64,000 nt of DNA from an uncultured Pseudomonadales bacterium (GCA_958296295.1 OY282460.1:3766291-3830290), one strand, 5' to 3'. Positions 17,516-26,927 are shown, numbered from the stretch's first letter. Notes: generated from the letters alone by a model not told the origin. Program-made: numbers and translations.

Positions 17516-18676
17516 ATGACACCGCGTGACACCTACACGCTCCAGATCGAGACGGCGCTTCGGCGGTCTCCCGTGACGGCGCTGCTCGGCCCCCGCCAGT
17601 GTGGCAAGACGACGCTCGCCCGGCTGTTCAGCGACCGTCGCGCGGCCAGCTATTTCGACCTCGAGTCCGAAGGGGACGTGCGCCGTTTGGCCAATCCCGA
17701 ACTGGTCTTGGGAGCACTGCGCGGATTGGTCGTATTGGACGAAATCCAACGTGTGCCGGCCCTGTTCGACGCGCTCCGGGTACTGGCGGACCGACCGGAC
17801 GCGGACACGCGGTTTCTGATCCTCGGCAGCGCATCGCCGCATTTGGTACGCGGCGTCTCGGAGTCCTTGGCCGGACGTGTGGAGTTCATCGAGCTCGCCG
17901 GGTTCGACCTGTCCGAAACGGGCGTCGAGTCCTGGCGTTCGCTTTGGCTGCGGGGCGGTTCGCCACGCTCGTACCTGGCGGACTCCAACGCGGACAGCAT
18001 GGCGTGGCGCGACGGCTTCTTGCGCACCTTCCTGGAGCGCGACATTCCGCAACTCGGCATCGCCACGCCAGCCGTCGCCGTGCGCCGCTTCTGGACCATG
18101 CTGGCGCACCGGCACGGTCAAACGTGGAACGCGACCGAACTCGGCCGGGCGATGTCCGCGACCGACAAGACCATGCGGCGCTATCTGGATCTGCTGACCG
18201 GCACTTTCATGGTGCGGCAATTGCAGCCCTGGTTCGAGAACGTCGCCAAACGCCAAGTGAAAGCGCCCAAGGTGTATGTGCGCGACCTCGGCATTCTTCA
18301 TGCGCTGCTGGACATCCCGAACGAAGCCGCACTGCTTTCGCATCCCAAAGTCGGCGCCTCGTGGGAGGGTTTCGTGATCGAGCAAGTGCTGCGGGCGTTG
18401 CGACCTGCCAACGCGTGGTTTTGGGCCGCGCACGGCGGTGGCGAAGTGGATCTGCTCGTGCCGGCCAACGGCCGCCGCATCGGCTTCGAGGTGAAGTTCA
18501 ACGAGGCGCCGAGGGTTACCCGAGCCATGCGCAACGTGGTCGACACGTTGCGGCTCGAACATCTGTTCGTCGTCTGTCCGACGCCGCACGCCTACCCGGT
18601 CGCCGAACGCATCAGCGTTTTGCCAGTGACGCGGATTGGCGATCTGCGGGAGCGTTTGGGGAGTCCCGGTCGTTAA
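17516..18676 (+). CDS. ATP-binding protein, AAA plus DUF4143
   Basis: A 386-residue ATPase of the family annotated as AAA_14/DUF4143. The P-loop is LGPRQCGKTTLARLF near residue 24 and Walker B is LVVLDEIQRVP. FLILGSASPHLVRGVSESLAGRV gives the sensor region. The middle contains FLRTFLERDIPQLG and a winged-helix-like stretch. The C-terminus has GGGEVDLLVPANGRRIGFEVK, which looks like a PD-(D/E)XK nuclease-type core. Family members are widespread, often mobile and functionally undefined; some are discussed as toxin-antitoxin or defence accessories. Its 3' end overlaps the convergent sulfotransferase gene by 65 bases. Confidence 0.88.
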   Translation: MTPRDTYTLQIETALRRSPVTALLGPRQCGKTTLARLFSDRRAASYFDLESEGDVRRLANPELVLGALRGLVVLDEIQRVPALFDALRVLADRPDADTRFLILGSASPHLVRGVSESLAGRVEFIELAGFDLSETGVESWRSLWLRGGSPRSYLADSNADSMAWRDGFLRTFLERDIPQLGIATPAVAVRRFWTMLAHRHGQTWNATELGRAMSATDKTMRRYLDLLTGTFMVRQLQPWFENVAKRQVKAPKVYVRDLGILHALLDIPNEAALLSHPKVGASWEGFVIEQVLRALRPANAWFWAAHGGGEVDLLVPANGRRIGFEVKFNEAPRVTRAMRNVVDTLRLEHLFVVCPTPHAYPVAERISVLPVTRIGDLRERLGSPGR

Positions 18677-19307
18677 TGGGGGCTAGCGGGGATAGGAAAC
18701 GGCGGTGGAACTCGTTGGTGGTGTTGACACGCGGATACGGGGTCTGCGGCACCGGCACGCCGAGCGCTTCGCATAGCGGCTTCCAGCCTTCGGCGGGGTC
18801 GAATACCACTAGGCGTTGGGCCGGCACCTCGCGGTACACGCGCGCGATGTTGGCTTCGTAAACGGCGATGGCGTTGGCGCGGTCGTCCAAGTCGCCACCG
18901 AACGTGCCGTCGATGATGATCTCTTTGGCCATGACCAGCCGCTCGCGGCGGCGCGGATCGGCGCTGCGCAATCCCTCTCTCATGGAGCGGAAGATGGTGG
19001 CGGAAGCGCTCTTGTACCAGTCGGCGGCGCCGCGCACGGAAAGGATTACTTTGGCGTCGGGATAGTGTTGCATCAGGCGGGGCCAGAACGCCGCCGCCGG
19101 CCAGTCCACGGCAGCCTGATAGTCCGCGAACAGCGCATCCCACGGCTCTTCGCCCTGCCACGCGGCGCGCCAAAGAGCGGTGTGCTCGGGGTTCTCCATC
19201 ACTTCGACCATGTGGTAGCACTTGGCAAGGCCCAGCGTTTCCAATGCCGTCTTCAGAGATAGTGTTCCGGTGCGGCCGAAGCCAGCGCCGATGATCCGCA
19301 AAGGCAC
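18612..19307 (-). CDS. Sulfotransferase family protein
   Basis: A 231-residue protein beginning LRIIGAGFGRTGTLSLKTAL, the PAPS 5'-phosphosulfate-binding loop typical of the Sulfotransfer_4 family. KCYHMVEVMENPEHTALW and DAKVILSVRGAADWYKS follow, the latter carrying the 3'-phosphate-binding Arg and Ser. It would transfer a sulfuryl group to an unknown acceptor. I chose the GTG at 19307 because GGAGA precedes it by eight bases and conservation begins immediately. The C-terminus overlaps the ATPase gene in the antisense direction, so its last 20 residues are probably not conserved. Confidence 0.83.
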   Translation of the reverse strand: MPLRIIGAGFGRTGTLSLKTALETLGLAKCYHMVEVMENPEHTALWRAAWQGEEPWDALFADYQAAVDWPAAAFWPRLMQHYPDAKVILSVRGAADWYKSASATIFRSMREGLRSADPRRRERLVMAKEIIIDGTFGGDLDDRANAIAVYEANIARVYREVPAQRLVVFDPAEGWKPLCEALGVPVPQTPYPRVNTTNEFHRRFLSPLAPINDRDSPNAPADRQSASLAKR

Positions 19308-19568
19308 GGTGATGTCTCCTGTTGGGGTGTTGCGTGTTCGCGTTGCCGCATCCGCGCAGAGTTGCCTCTTCAAGACAGCGCCTACCGCCCGCGACAGTGT
19401 ACTACCGGCCGCTAGCCCGCAGCCCCCTCGCCCGTCGGCGGGCGTGGAAGGACGGCAAACGCGCTGCCACCAGAGAGGCCAGGTGGCCCACTGTGGACAC
19501 CTTGCATTAGCCGCCGGGCGGCTTATCCTTAAGCCTTGACCTGAATTGAGCGCGGAGCGGGCATCGCA

Positions 19569-20432
19569 ATGACCAGAAACATCGCAATGGGCGTCGGGGC
19601 GCTGGTGTTGGTTCTGCTGCTGTGGAGCAGTTGGGTGATAGTCGACAGCGGCCATGTGGGCGTGGTGCGCACCTTGGGCGAGGTGCAGGAGACGGCCTTG
19701 CAAGAGGGCTTCCACATGAAGAAGCCCTTTCTGGACGACATCGTGGAGGTCGAGGTGCGCCTGCGCAAGGCGGCCAGCGACGCCAGCGCCGCCTCGAAAG
19801 ACCTGCAGGTGGTGACCACCCAAGTGGCCGTCCAGTACTCGCTTAGCGGCGAGGTGATGCCGCGCACCTACCAGCGCATCGGCCGCGGCGCGGCCATCGT
19901 CGAGGCCAACGTCATCAATCCCGCGATCCAGGAGTCCGTGAAGTCCATCACCGCGCAGTACACGGCCGAGGAACTGGTAACCAAGCGCGCCGAAGTGAAG
20001 TTGCAGATGCAAGCGGCGATCGACGCCAACATCAACACCACTCTCACCCAGAAGGAGGCGCCCGGCGCCATAGCCATCGCCAACGTGGCCATCACGGATT
20101 TCGAGTTCTCGGACGAGTTCAACCGCGCCATTGAAGAGAAGGTGCGCGCCGAGCAGGAGGCGCTGAAGGCGGAGAACGAGAAGGTCCGCCGCGTCACCCA
20201 AGCCGAAGCCGCCGCCGCGGAACGGCAACTCGAAGCCGACGCCGAAGCGTACAAGCTGGAGGTGGAGTCCAAAGCGCGCGCGGAGGCGATCCGCCGGGAA
20301 GCCGAGGCGCTCAAAGACAACCCGGATCTCATCGCGCTGCGCATCGCGGAGAAGTGGGACGGCCAGCTGCCGCAGTTCACCGGCGGCGGGGCCATTCCGC
20401 TGTTGAACCTGGATGCCGTAACGGCCAAGTGA
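19569..20432 (+). CDS. Prohibitin / SPFH-domain membrane protein
   Basis: A 287-residue protein with one N-terminal membrane anchor (MGVGALVLVLLLWSSWVIV). It is followed by an SPFH domain starting VDSGHVGVVRTLGEVQETAL and containing GFHMKKPFLDDIVEVEVRL. The C-terminal half is a long Ala/Glu-rich coiled coil (EKVRAEQEALKAENEKVRRV). Prohibitin-like proteins form large membrane rings and often modulate FtsH-type proteases. It is followed 43 bases later by the MaoC gene. The upstream 260 bases hold no gene I recognise. Confidence 0.88.
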   Translation: MTRNIAMGVGALVLVLLLWSSWVIVDSGHVGVVRTLGEVQETALQEGFHMKKPFLDDIVEVEVRLRKAASDASAASKDLQVVTTQVAVQYSLSGEVMPRTYQRIGRGAAIVEANVINPAIQESVKSITAQYTAEELVTKRAEVKLQMQAAIDANINTTLTQKEAPGAIAIANVAITDFEFSDEFNRAIEEKVRAEQEALKAENEKVRRVTQAEAAAAERQLEADAEAYKLEVESKARAEAIRREAEALKDNPDLIALRIAEKWDGQLPQFTGGGAIPLLNLDAVTAK

Positions 20433-20475
20433 GCCCAGTGGAGACCGAATCGAAGCTTTATTGGAGGGCGGTCAA

Positions 20476-21312
20476 GTGCCAATCAATCCAAACGCCGTAG
20501 GCGAAACCGGCGAGCCCGTGTCGCGGGCGTGGAGTTCCAAAGACGCGCTGCTCTACGCCGTGGGCATCGGCGCGGACACCGAGGAGCTGCAGTTCACCAC
20601 CGAGAACACCGCCAACACGCCGCAACGGGTGTTTCCCACGTTCGCCGTGATCATCGGCGGTGGCGGCGTGCCCATGGGCAAAGCCGGCTCGTTCAACCCG
20701 GCGCTCATGGTGCATGGCGAACAAGGCATCGAGCTTCACGGCGAGATTCCACCGGATGGCGAGATCGAAAGCACCGGACGCATCGCCGGCATCTGGGACA
20801 AAGGCAACGCCGCGGTGCTGGAGTTCGAATCCGAAAGCGTCGACAAGGCCACCGGCAAGCCGCTTTTGAAAACCCGCTCCATGCTGTTCTGTCGCGGCGA
20901 GGGCGGTTGGGGCGGCGAACGCGGCCCCGCCGGGAAAATCCCGTTCCCGGACGCCGAACCGACCCATCGCGTCACATACGCGACGCGCCCGGATCAAGCG
21001 CTCACCTACCGTCTTTCCGGGGATCGCAATCCGCTGCACACCGATCCGGCGTTCGCCGCGAGAGGCGGGTTCGACAAACCGATCCTGCACGGCCTGTGTA
21101 CCTACGGATTCACCGGCCGGGCCTTGTTGCACTCCCTCTGCGACGGCGATCCCGCACGATTCCGCTCCATGAACGGGCGCTTCTCGCGGCCCGTGATTCC
21201 AGGCGACGAATTGACGGTTTCCATGTGGGCGAACGGCGGCAAGGCGCTTTTTCGCACCACCAATCAACGTGGCGACGTAGTCATAGACCAGGGCGTGTGC
21301 ACCTTCGCTTGA
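20476..21312 (+). CDS. MaoC-like (R)-enoyl-CoA hydratase
   Basis: A two-domain hot-dog-fold hydratase of 278 residues. The C-terminal domain carries the hydratase-2 signature YRLSGDRNPLHTDPAFAARG plus FDKPILHGLCTYGFTGRALL, with the catalytic Asp and His. The N-terminal half is the degenerate partner domain, as in peroxisomal MFE-2-type proteins. It probably hydrates (R)-enoyl-CoA in fatty acid or sterol side-chain degradation. I chose the GTG at 20476 because GGAGGG lies 7-12 bases upstream; a TTG at 20461 is in frame but poorly placed. Confidence 0.9.
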   Translation: MPINPNAVGETGEPVSRAWSSKDALLYAVGIGADTEELQFTTENTANTPQRVFPTFAVIIGGGGVPMGKAGSFNPALMVHGEQGIELHGEIPPDGEIESTGRIAGIWDKGNAAVLEFESESVDKATGKPLLKTRSMLFCRGEGGWGGERGPAGKIPFPDAEPTHRVTYATRPDQALTYRLSGDRNPLHTDPAFAARGGFDKPILHGLCTYGFTGRALLHSLCDGDPARFRSMNGRFSRPVIPGDELTVSMWANGGKALFRTTNQRGDVVIDQGVCTFA

Positions 21313-21385
21313 GGCAGGTACCCGCCGGTCGCCACGTTTGCGTTCGCAGCGCGGTTCCGGGACAGTCCGCGCCACGGACGGAAGG

Positions 21386-22765
21386 CTACAAGTCGAATAT
21401 CTTGCCCGGATTCAAGATGCCGTTGGGGTCCAAAGCCCGCTTGAGCTTGCGCATCAACGCGATCTCCTCGTCGCTGCGCGAAAGCCGCAGGTACTTTTTC
21501 TTATCCAGCCCGACGCCGTGCTCGGCGGAAATCGATCCGCCAATGGCCGCGAGCGGCTCGTAAACGGCCTGTTTGACGTCGTCGTAGGCCTCCGGCCCGT
21601 CGCCGGCCGCGGTGCCGAAGTGAATATTGCCGTCCCCGACATGCCCGAACGTGTAGTTCGCGTATTGGCCGAACCTCGCGCCGAGGCGGCGATTCACTTC
21701 GGCGACATATTGCTCCATATCCGAGGCGCGCAAGCTCACGTCGAAGACGAACCACGGATCGTGTTGGTTCAACTGCGCCACGTCGTCGCGAATGGCCCAC
21801 ATGGCCCGCCGTTGCGCGTCGCTGGTGGCCAGCACCGCGTCCGCGACGAGACCGGCGGCGAAGGCGTCCTCGAACGCGCGCTCGACGCGCGCGTGATCCG
21901 CTTCGGGATCACCACCCATCGCTTCAATGAGCACATAGTAGGGATAGTCCTGCGCTAGCGGTGGTTTCTGGTTGGCCGGCGGGGTGGTCACCAACCGATA
22001 GAAGTTGTTCCAGAGAACCTCGAAGGCCGAAAGCGTGCCGCCAAGGCCGGCGTCCATGGCCTTCAGCAACGCAAGCACTTTGGGAAAATCCTCCACCGCC
22101 ACGAGCAATGTGTCCTCGCTGCGCGGCTTTTCGCGCAGCCGCAACACGACGCGTGTGACCACGCCGAGACTGCCTTCGGTGCCGATGAAAAGCTGCTTCA
22201 AATCGTAGCCGGCGTTGTTCTTGATCATGCGGTTCAGCGACGAGACCACGGTGCCGTCCGCCAACACCGCCTCCAAGCCGAGCACCAGCTCGCGCGTCAT
22301 GCCGTAGCGGATGACGCGGTTGCCGCCGGCGTTGGTGGCGATGTTGCCGCCGACAGTGCAACTGCCGCGGGCGCCGATGTCCAAAGGGAACATCAGGCCC
22401 TCCTCATCGGCGGCTTCTTGAACCGCCTCGAGCACGGCGCCGGCTTCCGCGACCAGAGTGCGTTCAACCGCATCCACTTCCACAATGGCGTTCATTCGCT
22501 CCAGCGAAAGCGCGAGCTCCGCGGGCGCGGCGATGGCGCTCTCGGCCAAGCCCGTGAGCCCGCCGTGGGCCACGACGGGTTGACGGGCGGCGTTGCAAAG
22601 CGCCAGCACGCGGCTGACTTCCTCGGTGTTGCGGGGCCGGGCGATGGCCTTGGCGGCGATCGGGTCGCTGCGCCAAATGCCACTGCTACGGGCGGCCACG
22701 TCGTCCCCGACGAGCAGCCCACCCGATCCAACGATTTCGCTCACCGCGCGCAACAGTTCCGACAT
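21386..22765 (-). CDS. FAD-binding oxidoreductase, D-2-hydroxyacid dehydrogenase type
   Basis: A 459-residue FAD-linked oxidase of the GlcD/D2HGDH family. The PCMH-type FAD domain contains VVAHGGLTGLAESAIA and FPLDIGARGSCTVGGNIATN followed by AGGNRVIRYGMTRE. The C-terminal domain has NYTFGHVGDGNIHF and SISAEHGVGLDKKKYL, with the metal-binding histidines typical of D-lactate and D-2-hydroxyglutarate dehydrogenases. It ends LDPNGILNPGKIF, the family signature. The ATG at 22765 is where conservation starts; the longer open frame upstream is a shadow. It diverges from the SDR gene. Confidence 0.92.
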   Translation of the reverse strand: MSELLRAVSEIVGSGGLLVGDDVAARSSGIWRSDPIAAKAIARPRNTEEVSRVLALCNAARQPVVAHGGLTGLAESAIAAPAELALSLERMNAIVEVDAVERTLVAEAGAVLEAVQEAADEEGLMFPLDIGARGSCTVGGNIATNAGGNRVIRYGMTRELVLGLEAVLADGTVVSSLNRMIKNNAGYDLKQLFIGTEGSLGVVTRVVLRLREKPRSEDTLLVAVEDFPKVLALLKAMDAGLGGTLSAFEVLWNNFYRLVTTPPANQKPPLAQDYPYYVLIEAMGGDPEADHARVERAFEDAFAAGLVADAVLATSDAQRRAMWAIRDDVAQLNQHDPWFVFDVSLRASDMEQYVAEVNRRLGARFGQYANYTFGHVGDGNIHFGTAAGDGPEAYDDVKQAVYEPLAAIGGSISAEHGVGLDKKKYLRLSRSDEEIALMRKLKRALDPNGILNPGKIFDL

Positions 22766-22960
22766 TTCCGTTCGCCAATCCTCTTGTTTGGCTGGGCAAG
22801 CGGCCAGTTTAGCACCGGCGCGCGGCCAACCTTTCGCACGGCGACGGTGCTGCGATTGCGAACTTCGCCAAGGGGCAATATGCTCTCGCCGGGTTGCCAA
22901 TCCGCAACGCATTGCCTTACGCGAGGTGAACCGCGAGTGGACGCAAGGTGGAGGAAACGC

Positions 22961-23779
22961 ATGGGACGCTTGGACGGCAAGGTGGCGGTGATCACCGGAG
23001 GAACCAGTGGCATCGGCGCCGCCACTGCGGAGTTGTTCGCTGCCGAAGGCGCCAAGGTTGTGGTGGCCGGGCGTTCGCGACAGAAGGGCGCGGCGCTGGC
23101 GGATCGACTGGGCGAGAACGTGGTCTACGCGCACCAGGACGTCACCGCGGATGCGGACGTTCGGCGCGTCATCGACCAAACCGCGGAGCGTTTCGGGCGA
23201 CTGGACGTGTTGTTCAACAACGCCGGCGGGCCGACCGCCGGAAACGTTGCGGACATCACCCCCGAGAACATCGACTACGGCGTGAAACTGCTCTTCACCA
23301 GCGTGGTGCTGGGCATGAAGCATGCCATACCGCACATGCTGGCAAGCGGCGGCGGTTCGATCATCAACAACTCGAGCATCGCCGCCATCCGCCATCTGCA
23401 AGGCAACATTCTGTACTCGGCCGTGAAAGCGGCGGTTACGCACTACTCCAAGCTGGCCGGCGTGGAATTGGGCCCGCAAGGCATCCGCGTCAACGTCATC
23501 TCTCCGGGCGCCATCGCAACCCCGATTTTCTGGGGTGGTTCGGCACGCGCCAACACGCTGCCGGACGCGGAAAACGAACGCAAGATGGCCAAGCTGCAAG
23601 GCAATCTGGCCAAGGCCAATCCGTTGCGAAAGTCCGGCTTGGGTTGGGACATCGCCACCGCCGCGCTCTTTCTGGCCAGCGACGAAGGACGCTTTGTGAA
23701 CAGCCACGACCTCGTCGTCGACGGCGGGCGCACGTCGATGTTCAACGAGTATCCGCGCGAAAGCGGTGGCGCCGGCTAG
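22961..23779 (+). CDS. Short-chain dehydrogenase/reductase
   Basis: A classical SDR of 272 residues. TGGTSGIG near residue 13 binds the cofactor, NNAG is present, and SSIAAIRHLQGNILYSAVK supplies the catalytic Ser, Tyr and Lys. VAGRSRQK after the second strand leaves the NAD/NADP preference open. GGTGGAGGAA before the ATG is a strong ribosome-binding site. The substrate is unknown. It is 23 bases upstream of the PhyH-HEAT gene and is likely cotranscribed with it. Confidence 0.92.
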   Translation: MGRLDGKVAVITGGTSGIGAATAELFAAEGAKVVVAGRSRQKGAALADRLGENVVYAHQDVTADADVRRVIDQTAERFGRLDVLFNNAGGPTAGNVADITPENIDYGVKLLFTSVVLGMKHAIPHMLASGGGSIINNSSIAAIRHLQGNILYSAVKAAVTHYSKLAGVELGPQGIRVNVISPGAIATPIFWGGSARANTLPDAENERKMAKLQGNLAKANPLRKSGLGWDIATAALFLASDEGRFVNSHDLVVDGGRTSMFNEYPRESGGAG

Positions 23780-23802
23780 CTTACCGCCAAGGATCGCCAA
23801 GC

Positions 23803-25716
23803 GTGCCCAAACGGCTAGCATACACGCCGCCGGAACATCTGCTGCGCGATTTCGCGAGCCGCGGCTTGGTCGTGCTGGCACCGGAATCCCTCGGCGTTCC
23901 CGCCGAAATCCACGCGGAGATTTACCGCAAGGAAAAGCGGGCATCCAGCGCCAAACAAAAGATCACCGCGGCCAGCATTCCGGAAATCCTGCAAATTGTG
24001 AACGCCCCCGGGGTGGCCGCGGCATGCGATCAACTGCTCGGCAAGCACTGGGCCGTGGTGCCGTTCACGCACAACGCGCCATTCGCCAGCGGTGCGCACG
24101 ACCAACATTGGCACAAAGACGACAACAGCCCGCTCAATGGCCGCAAGCAACGTCATCACCACGCCATTCAAGTGGAGATGCTGTACTACCCCCAAGCGGT
24201 GGCCGAAGACATGGGGCCAACCGCCACGGTGCCCTATTCCCAGTACTGGGCGTTCAATCACGAAGAAAACCACGACAACTTCGCCGGTGCCGACCATCTG
24301 GATTTCGACTACTACTTGAGCGGCATGGAGCGCGAGCCGGTAAGCGGCCCGAAATCCCGCTACCAAGAGGCGGAAATTCGCGCCGGCGACACGCGCCACG
24401 ACATTCGCCTGCGTGAAGCCGTCACCGGCATCGGCTGGCCGTTGGTGCGGCAATTCGAGGCCGCTCCGCTTGAAGCCGGCAGCGTCGTGCTCTATTCGCA
24501 CAACCTGTTCCACCGCGGCAATCACCGCCGCGACGATTGGCGCGCATGGAAGCGAAAGCCACGTTTCCTATGGCGATTCTGGCTGTATCGCACCACCGAG
24601 CCCAAGCGGCGTGGCACCGGGGCGGTGGCGCCGGAAGTGGACTGGCATCGCCTCGGCGTGGATCCGATGACCGGCCACAACTTGGCCGATGCGCCAGAAG
24701 ACGCGACCGCGGTCTGGCGCCACCACTACCATTGGCTGCAAGGCGGCCCTTCCAAGCCATCGGCCCCGGCGCCATGCTCGGCAACCGAGCGGCAACGCCG
24801 AGGCCAAGCGCTGTTCAACGCTCTGCACGCCAAGCACGATGCTGGCGAGCCAACGCGCATCGGCGCCGCTTATCAACTCGCGGCAATCGGCGATGACGAG
24901 TTGGCGGCGGGATTGTTGGCAGAAGCGCTGCGCAACGAACGCGAAACCGTGCGACGCGCGGCCACCTACGGCTTGGTTGCGCTTGGCACGCCGGCCACCG
25001 AGGTGCTGCTTGAGGCGAGCCGCTCGCCGGTGAAGTGGGTTCGCAAAGCCGCCGTCTTCGCGTTGGGCGATGCAGGCGAGCCTGGCCTCGGGGTTGCGGA
25101 AGCCATCGCGAAACGTTTGCGCGAAGACGCTTCGGTCTACGTTCGCTCGGTAGCGGCGGGCGCTTTGGGTTGTTTGGGCCGACGCGCCATCGCCGCGGGC
25201 GTTGGCGACGACGTCGTACCCAGTTGCTTTGAGGCGTTGATCGCGAGCCTGCGTCTTGAAGAAAACCGCTTGGGCATGAACGTCGCGCAGAAGCGGAGCA
25301 TCAAGATCGTGCGTCCCACGGACGAGTGCGATGTTTGCGAGGGCATCGGCACCAACCAAGGCGTCGCGCGTTTCGCGCCGGTGCGTTCGGCGGTAAGGGA
25401 AAACGCCTTGTGGTCCGCGGTGATTCTCTGCTCCCACGGTTCCGCGCTACTCGGCCCCATGCTGGATGCCGTAATCGAAACGCTCGCCGGCGTGGTGCGC
25501 GAGGACGACAACATCTTCAGCGTCGGCTTGGCCTTGGACGCCCTCAACCGTCTGGCCCGGCTGCACCAACACGATCGCTCGAACGTCTCCACCCGCGCCG
25601 CCGAACGCTTTGACACTCTGCTCGCGCAAATGCCCGTCCACAGTTGGGATTCGCTGTTGCGCGGCGGCTATCCCGAACAGTCCGCTTTTCGGCGGAGCAC
25701 ACAAACGCCGACCTAG
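23803..25716 (+). CDS. PhyH-type dioxygenase fused to HEAT repeats
   Basis: A 637-residue two-part protein. The N-terminal ~320 residues look like a phytanoyl-CoA dioxygenase-family Fe(II)/2-oxoglutarate enzyme. HDQHWHKDDNSP supplies HxD, and SVVLYSHNLFHRGNHRRDDW supplies the distal His and the 2-oxoglutarate Arg. The C-terminal half has HEAT-like helical repeats (RIGAAYQLAAIGDDELAAGL, RRAATYGLVALG, RKAAVFALGDAGEPG, RSVAAGALGCLG). The start is a GTG at 23803, where conservation begins; there is no nearby ATG. The HEAT part might bind a protein substrate or partner. Its stop overlaps that of the convergent DUF4097 gene. Confidence 0.82.
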   Translation: MPKRLAYTPPEHLLRDFASRGLVVLAPESLGVPAEIHAEIYRKEKRASSAKQKITAASIPEILQIVNAPGVAAACDQLLGKHWAVVPFTHNAPFASGAHDQHWHKDDNSPLNGRKQRHHHAIQVEMLYYPQAVAEDMGPTATVPYSQYWAFNHEENHDNFAGADHLDFDYYLSGMEREPVSGPKSRYQEAEIRAGDTRHDIRLREAVTGIGWPLVRQFEAAPLEAGSVVLYSHNLFHRGNHRRDDWRAWKRKPRFLWRFWLYRTTEPKRRGTGAVAPEVDWHRLGVDPMTGHNLADAPEDATAVWRHHYHWLQGGPSKPSAPAPCSATERQRRGQALFNALHAKHDAGEPTRIGAAYQLAAIGDDELAAGLLAEALRNERETVRRAATYGLVALGTPATEVLLEASRSPVKWVRKAAVFALGDAGEPGLGVAEAIAKRLREDASVYVRSVAAGALGCLGRRAIAAGVGDDVVPSCFEALIASLRLEENRLGMNVAQKRSIKIVRPTDECDVCEGIGTNQGVARFAPVRSAVRENALWSAVILCSHGSALLGPMLDAVIETLAGVVREDDNIFSVGLALDALNRLARLHQHDRSNVSTRAAERFDTLLAQMPVHSWDSLLRGGYPEQSAFRRSTQTPT

Positions 25717-26726
25717 TCCGCCAACTGCAGGTTTATTGATCCGCCCCGTGCGCGCAGCAGCAGTTCCGGCCCGCCATCGTTCAAGCTGCCGTTTACCTCC
25801 GTCTTGGAGGACTCGCCGCTAAAACCCAGACCTTCGCCTATTCGAACACGCCCACCGCTGGCGCGGGCCTTCACGTTGATCCCGATGTCGCTTGGCAAAT
25901 GAACATTGATGGCGCCGCCGGTGCTGGTCAACCGGCTGTCGTCGCTTGGCTGCGCCGTCAACGCCAACTGGATGCTGCCGCCAAACGTGCTGGCTTCAAC
26001 GGCGTCGGCAGCGCCGATGGAAATGCTACCGCCCGTTGTTTTCGCCGAAACGCGGCCTTCGGCATGTTCGATGACTACTGTGCCGCCAGTTGTCTCGGCA
26101 CGGACGACGCCCTTGGCATATTCGACGGCTATTGACCCGCCGGTTGTCCTGGCACGGACATGGCCACCGACCTCACCCACCGTGATCGAACCCCCGGTGG
26201 TTGCCAATTCCGCATCGGCGGAGGTGCCGGACAAGCCAATCGCTCCGCCGGATGTTCGCCCATCGACAGGGCCGTCCACATCCTCGAAGAGCAAGCTGCC
26301 GCCCGAGGCTTCAACCCGCATAGCGCCCGTCAAGTCCCGGACCACCACGCTGCCGCCGGAGGTCTTCAAGTTCACGTCGAACTCGCTCGGTGTTGTCACC
26401 TCAATCACCAGCGGACCATCAAAGGAGAGCGCTCGGCGAAGCGGGCCGCCGCGCCGGTGTGCGCTCACGCGAACCAGATCATCGCTCGCCTCAAAGGAGA
26501 TCTCGTAATCCTCCTCGATAGCGGCCGCATCGTCGTCTCCGCGGCGAATCGTCACCCGGACACCCTCCTCACCGCCTTCCACAGCGACGTTGGCACCTTG
26601 GGCCACGACCACGAGAGCGCCGCCCGAAGCGACGGGGAACTCGCGCTCAATACCCTCCGCCACCGCCGACCGGCTAGCGAAGGCGCAGAGCGCAAGCGCC
26701 GCGCTCCAGAACAGTTTCTTGGACAC
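25713..26726 (-). CDS. Secreted DUF4097-type repeat protein
   Basis: A 337-residue exported protein with a signal peptide (LFWSAALALCAFASRSAVAE). It is built largely of a degenerate repeat of about 17-20 residues, each carrying TTGGSI, TSGGSV, ASGGSL or STGGAI. This is the pattern of DUF4097/adhesin-like right-handed beta-helix proteins. No catalytic motif is visible, so a role at the cell surface or in envelope stress sensing is only inference. The GTG at 26726 is preceded by AGGAG at seven bases. It diverges from the hipBA-like genes. Confidence 0.75.
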   Translation of the reverse strand: MSKKLFWSAALALCAFASRSAVAEGIEREFPVASGGALVVVAQGANVAVEGGEEGVRVTIRRGDDDAAAIEEDYEISFEASDDLVRVSAHRRGGPLRRALSFDGPLVIEVTTPSEFDVNLKTSGGSVVVRDLTGAMRVEASGGSLLFEDVDGPVDGRTSGGAIGLSGTSADAELATTGGSITVGEVGGHVRARTTGGSIAVEYAKGVVRAETTGGTVVIEHAEGRVSAKTTGGSISIGAADAVEASTFGGSIQLALTAQPSDDSRLTSTGGAINVHLPSDIGINVKARASGGRVRIGEGLGFSGESSKTEVNGSLNDGGPELLLRARGGSINLQLAD

Positions 26727-26886
26727 CTGACATCTCCTTTTTCCTCGAGAGGGACCCTAACGCGAATTGACGCGGGCCGGTGCCGGATCCCGCATCCCCT
26801 CGTCATTCTCGACGCATGGCCCCACGACCCAACCCTGATCGCCAAGGGACATGATGATGCCCAACATCAGCATAAATGCCACATTT

Positions 26887-26904
26887 AGGATATAATGATG
26901 TCCT
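26887..26904 (+). promoter_or_regulatory. Candidate promoter and operator of the hipBA-like operon
   Basis: A perfect TATAAT (26891-26896) sits within an imperfect 18-base palindrome with arms AGGA and TCCT (14 of 18 positions symmetric by eye). The surrounding DNA is strikingly AT-rich. A weak -35 (TCAGCA) lies 18 bases upstream. The transcription start would fall just before the ATG at 26928. Repressor binding over the -10 would fit the autoregulation known for HipB. Confidence 0.45.
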
Positions 26905-26927
26905 TCTCTTGCCAAGCGAGATCGCCT

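Noticed and set aside
18612..18676. Convergent overlap of the ATPase and sulfotransferase genes as regulatory antisense
   Set aside because: The 65-base overlap is common in compact genomes and both ends are non-conserved, so I do not claim regulation.
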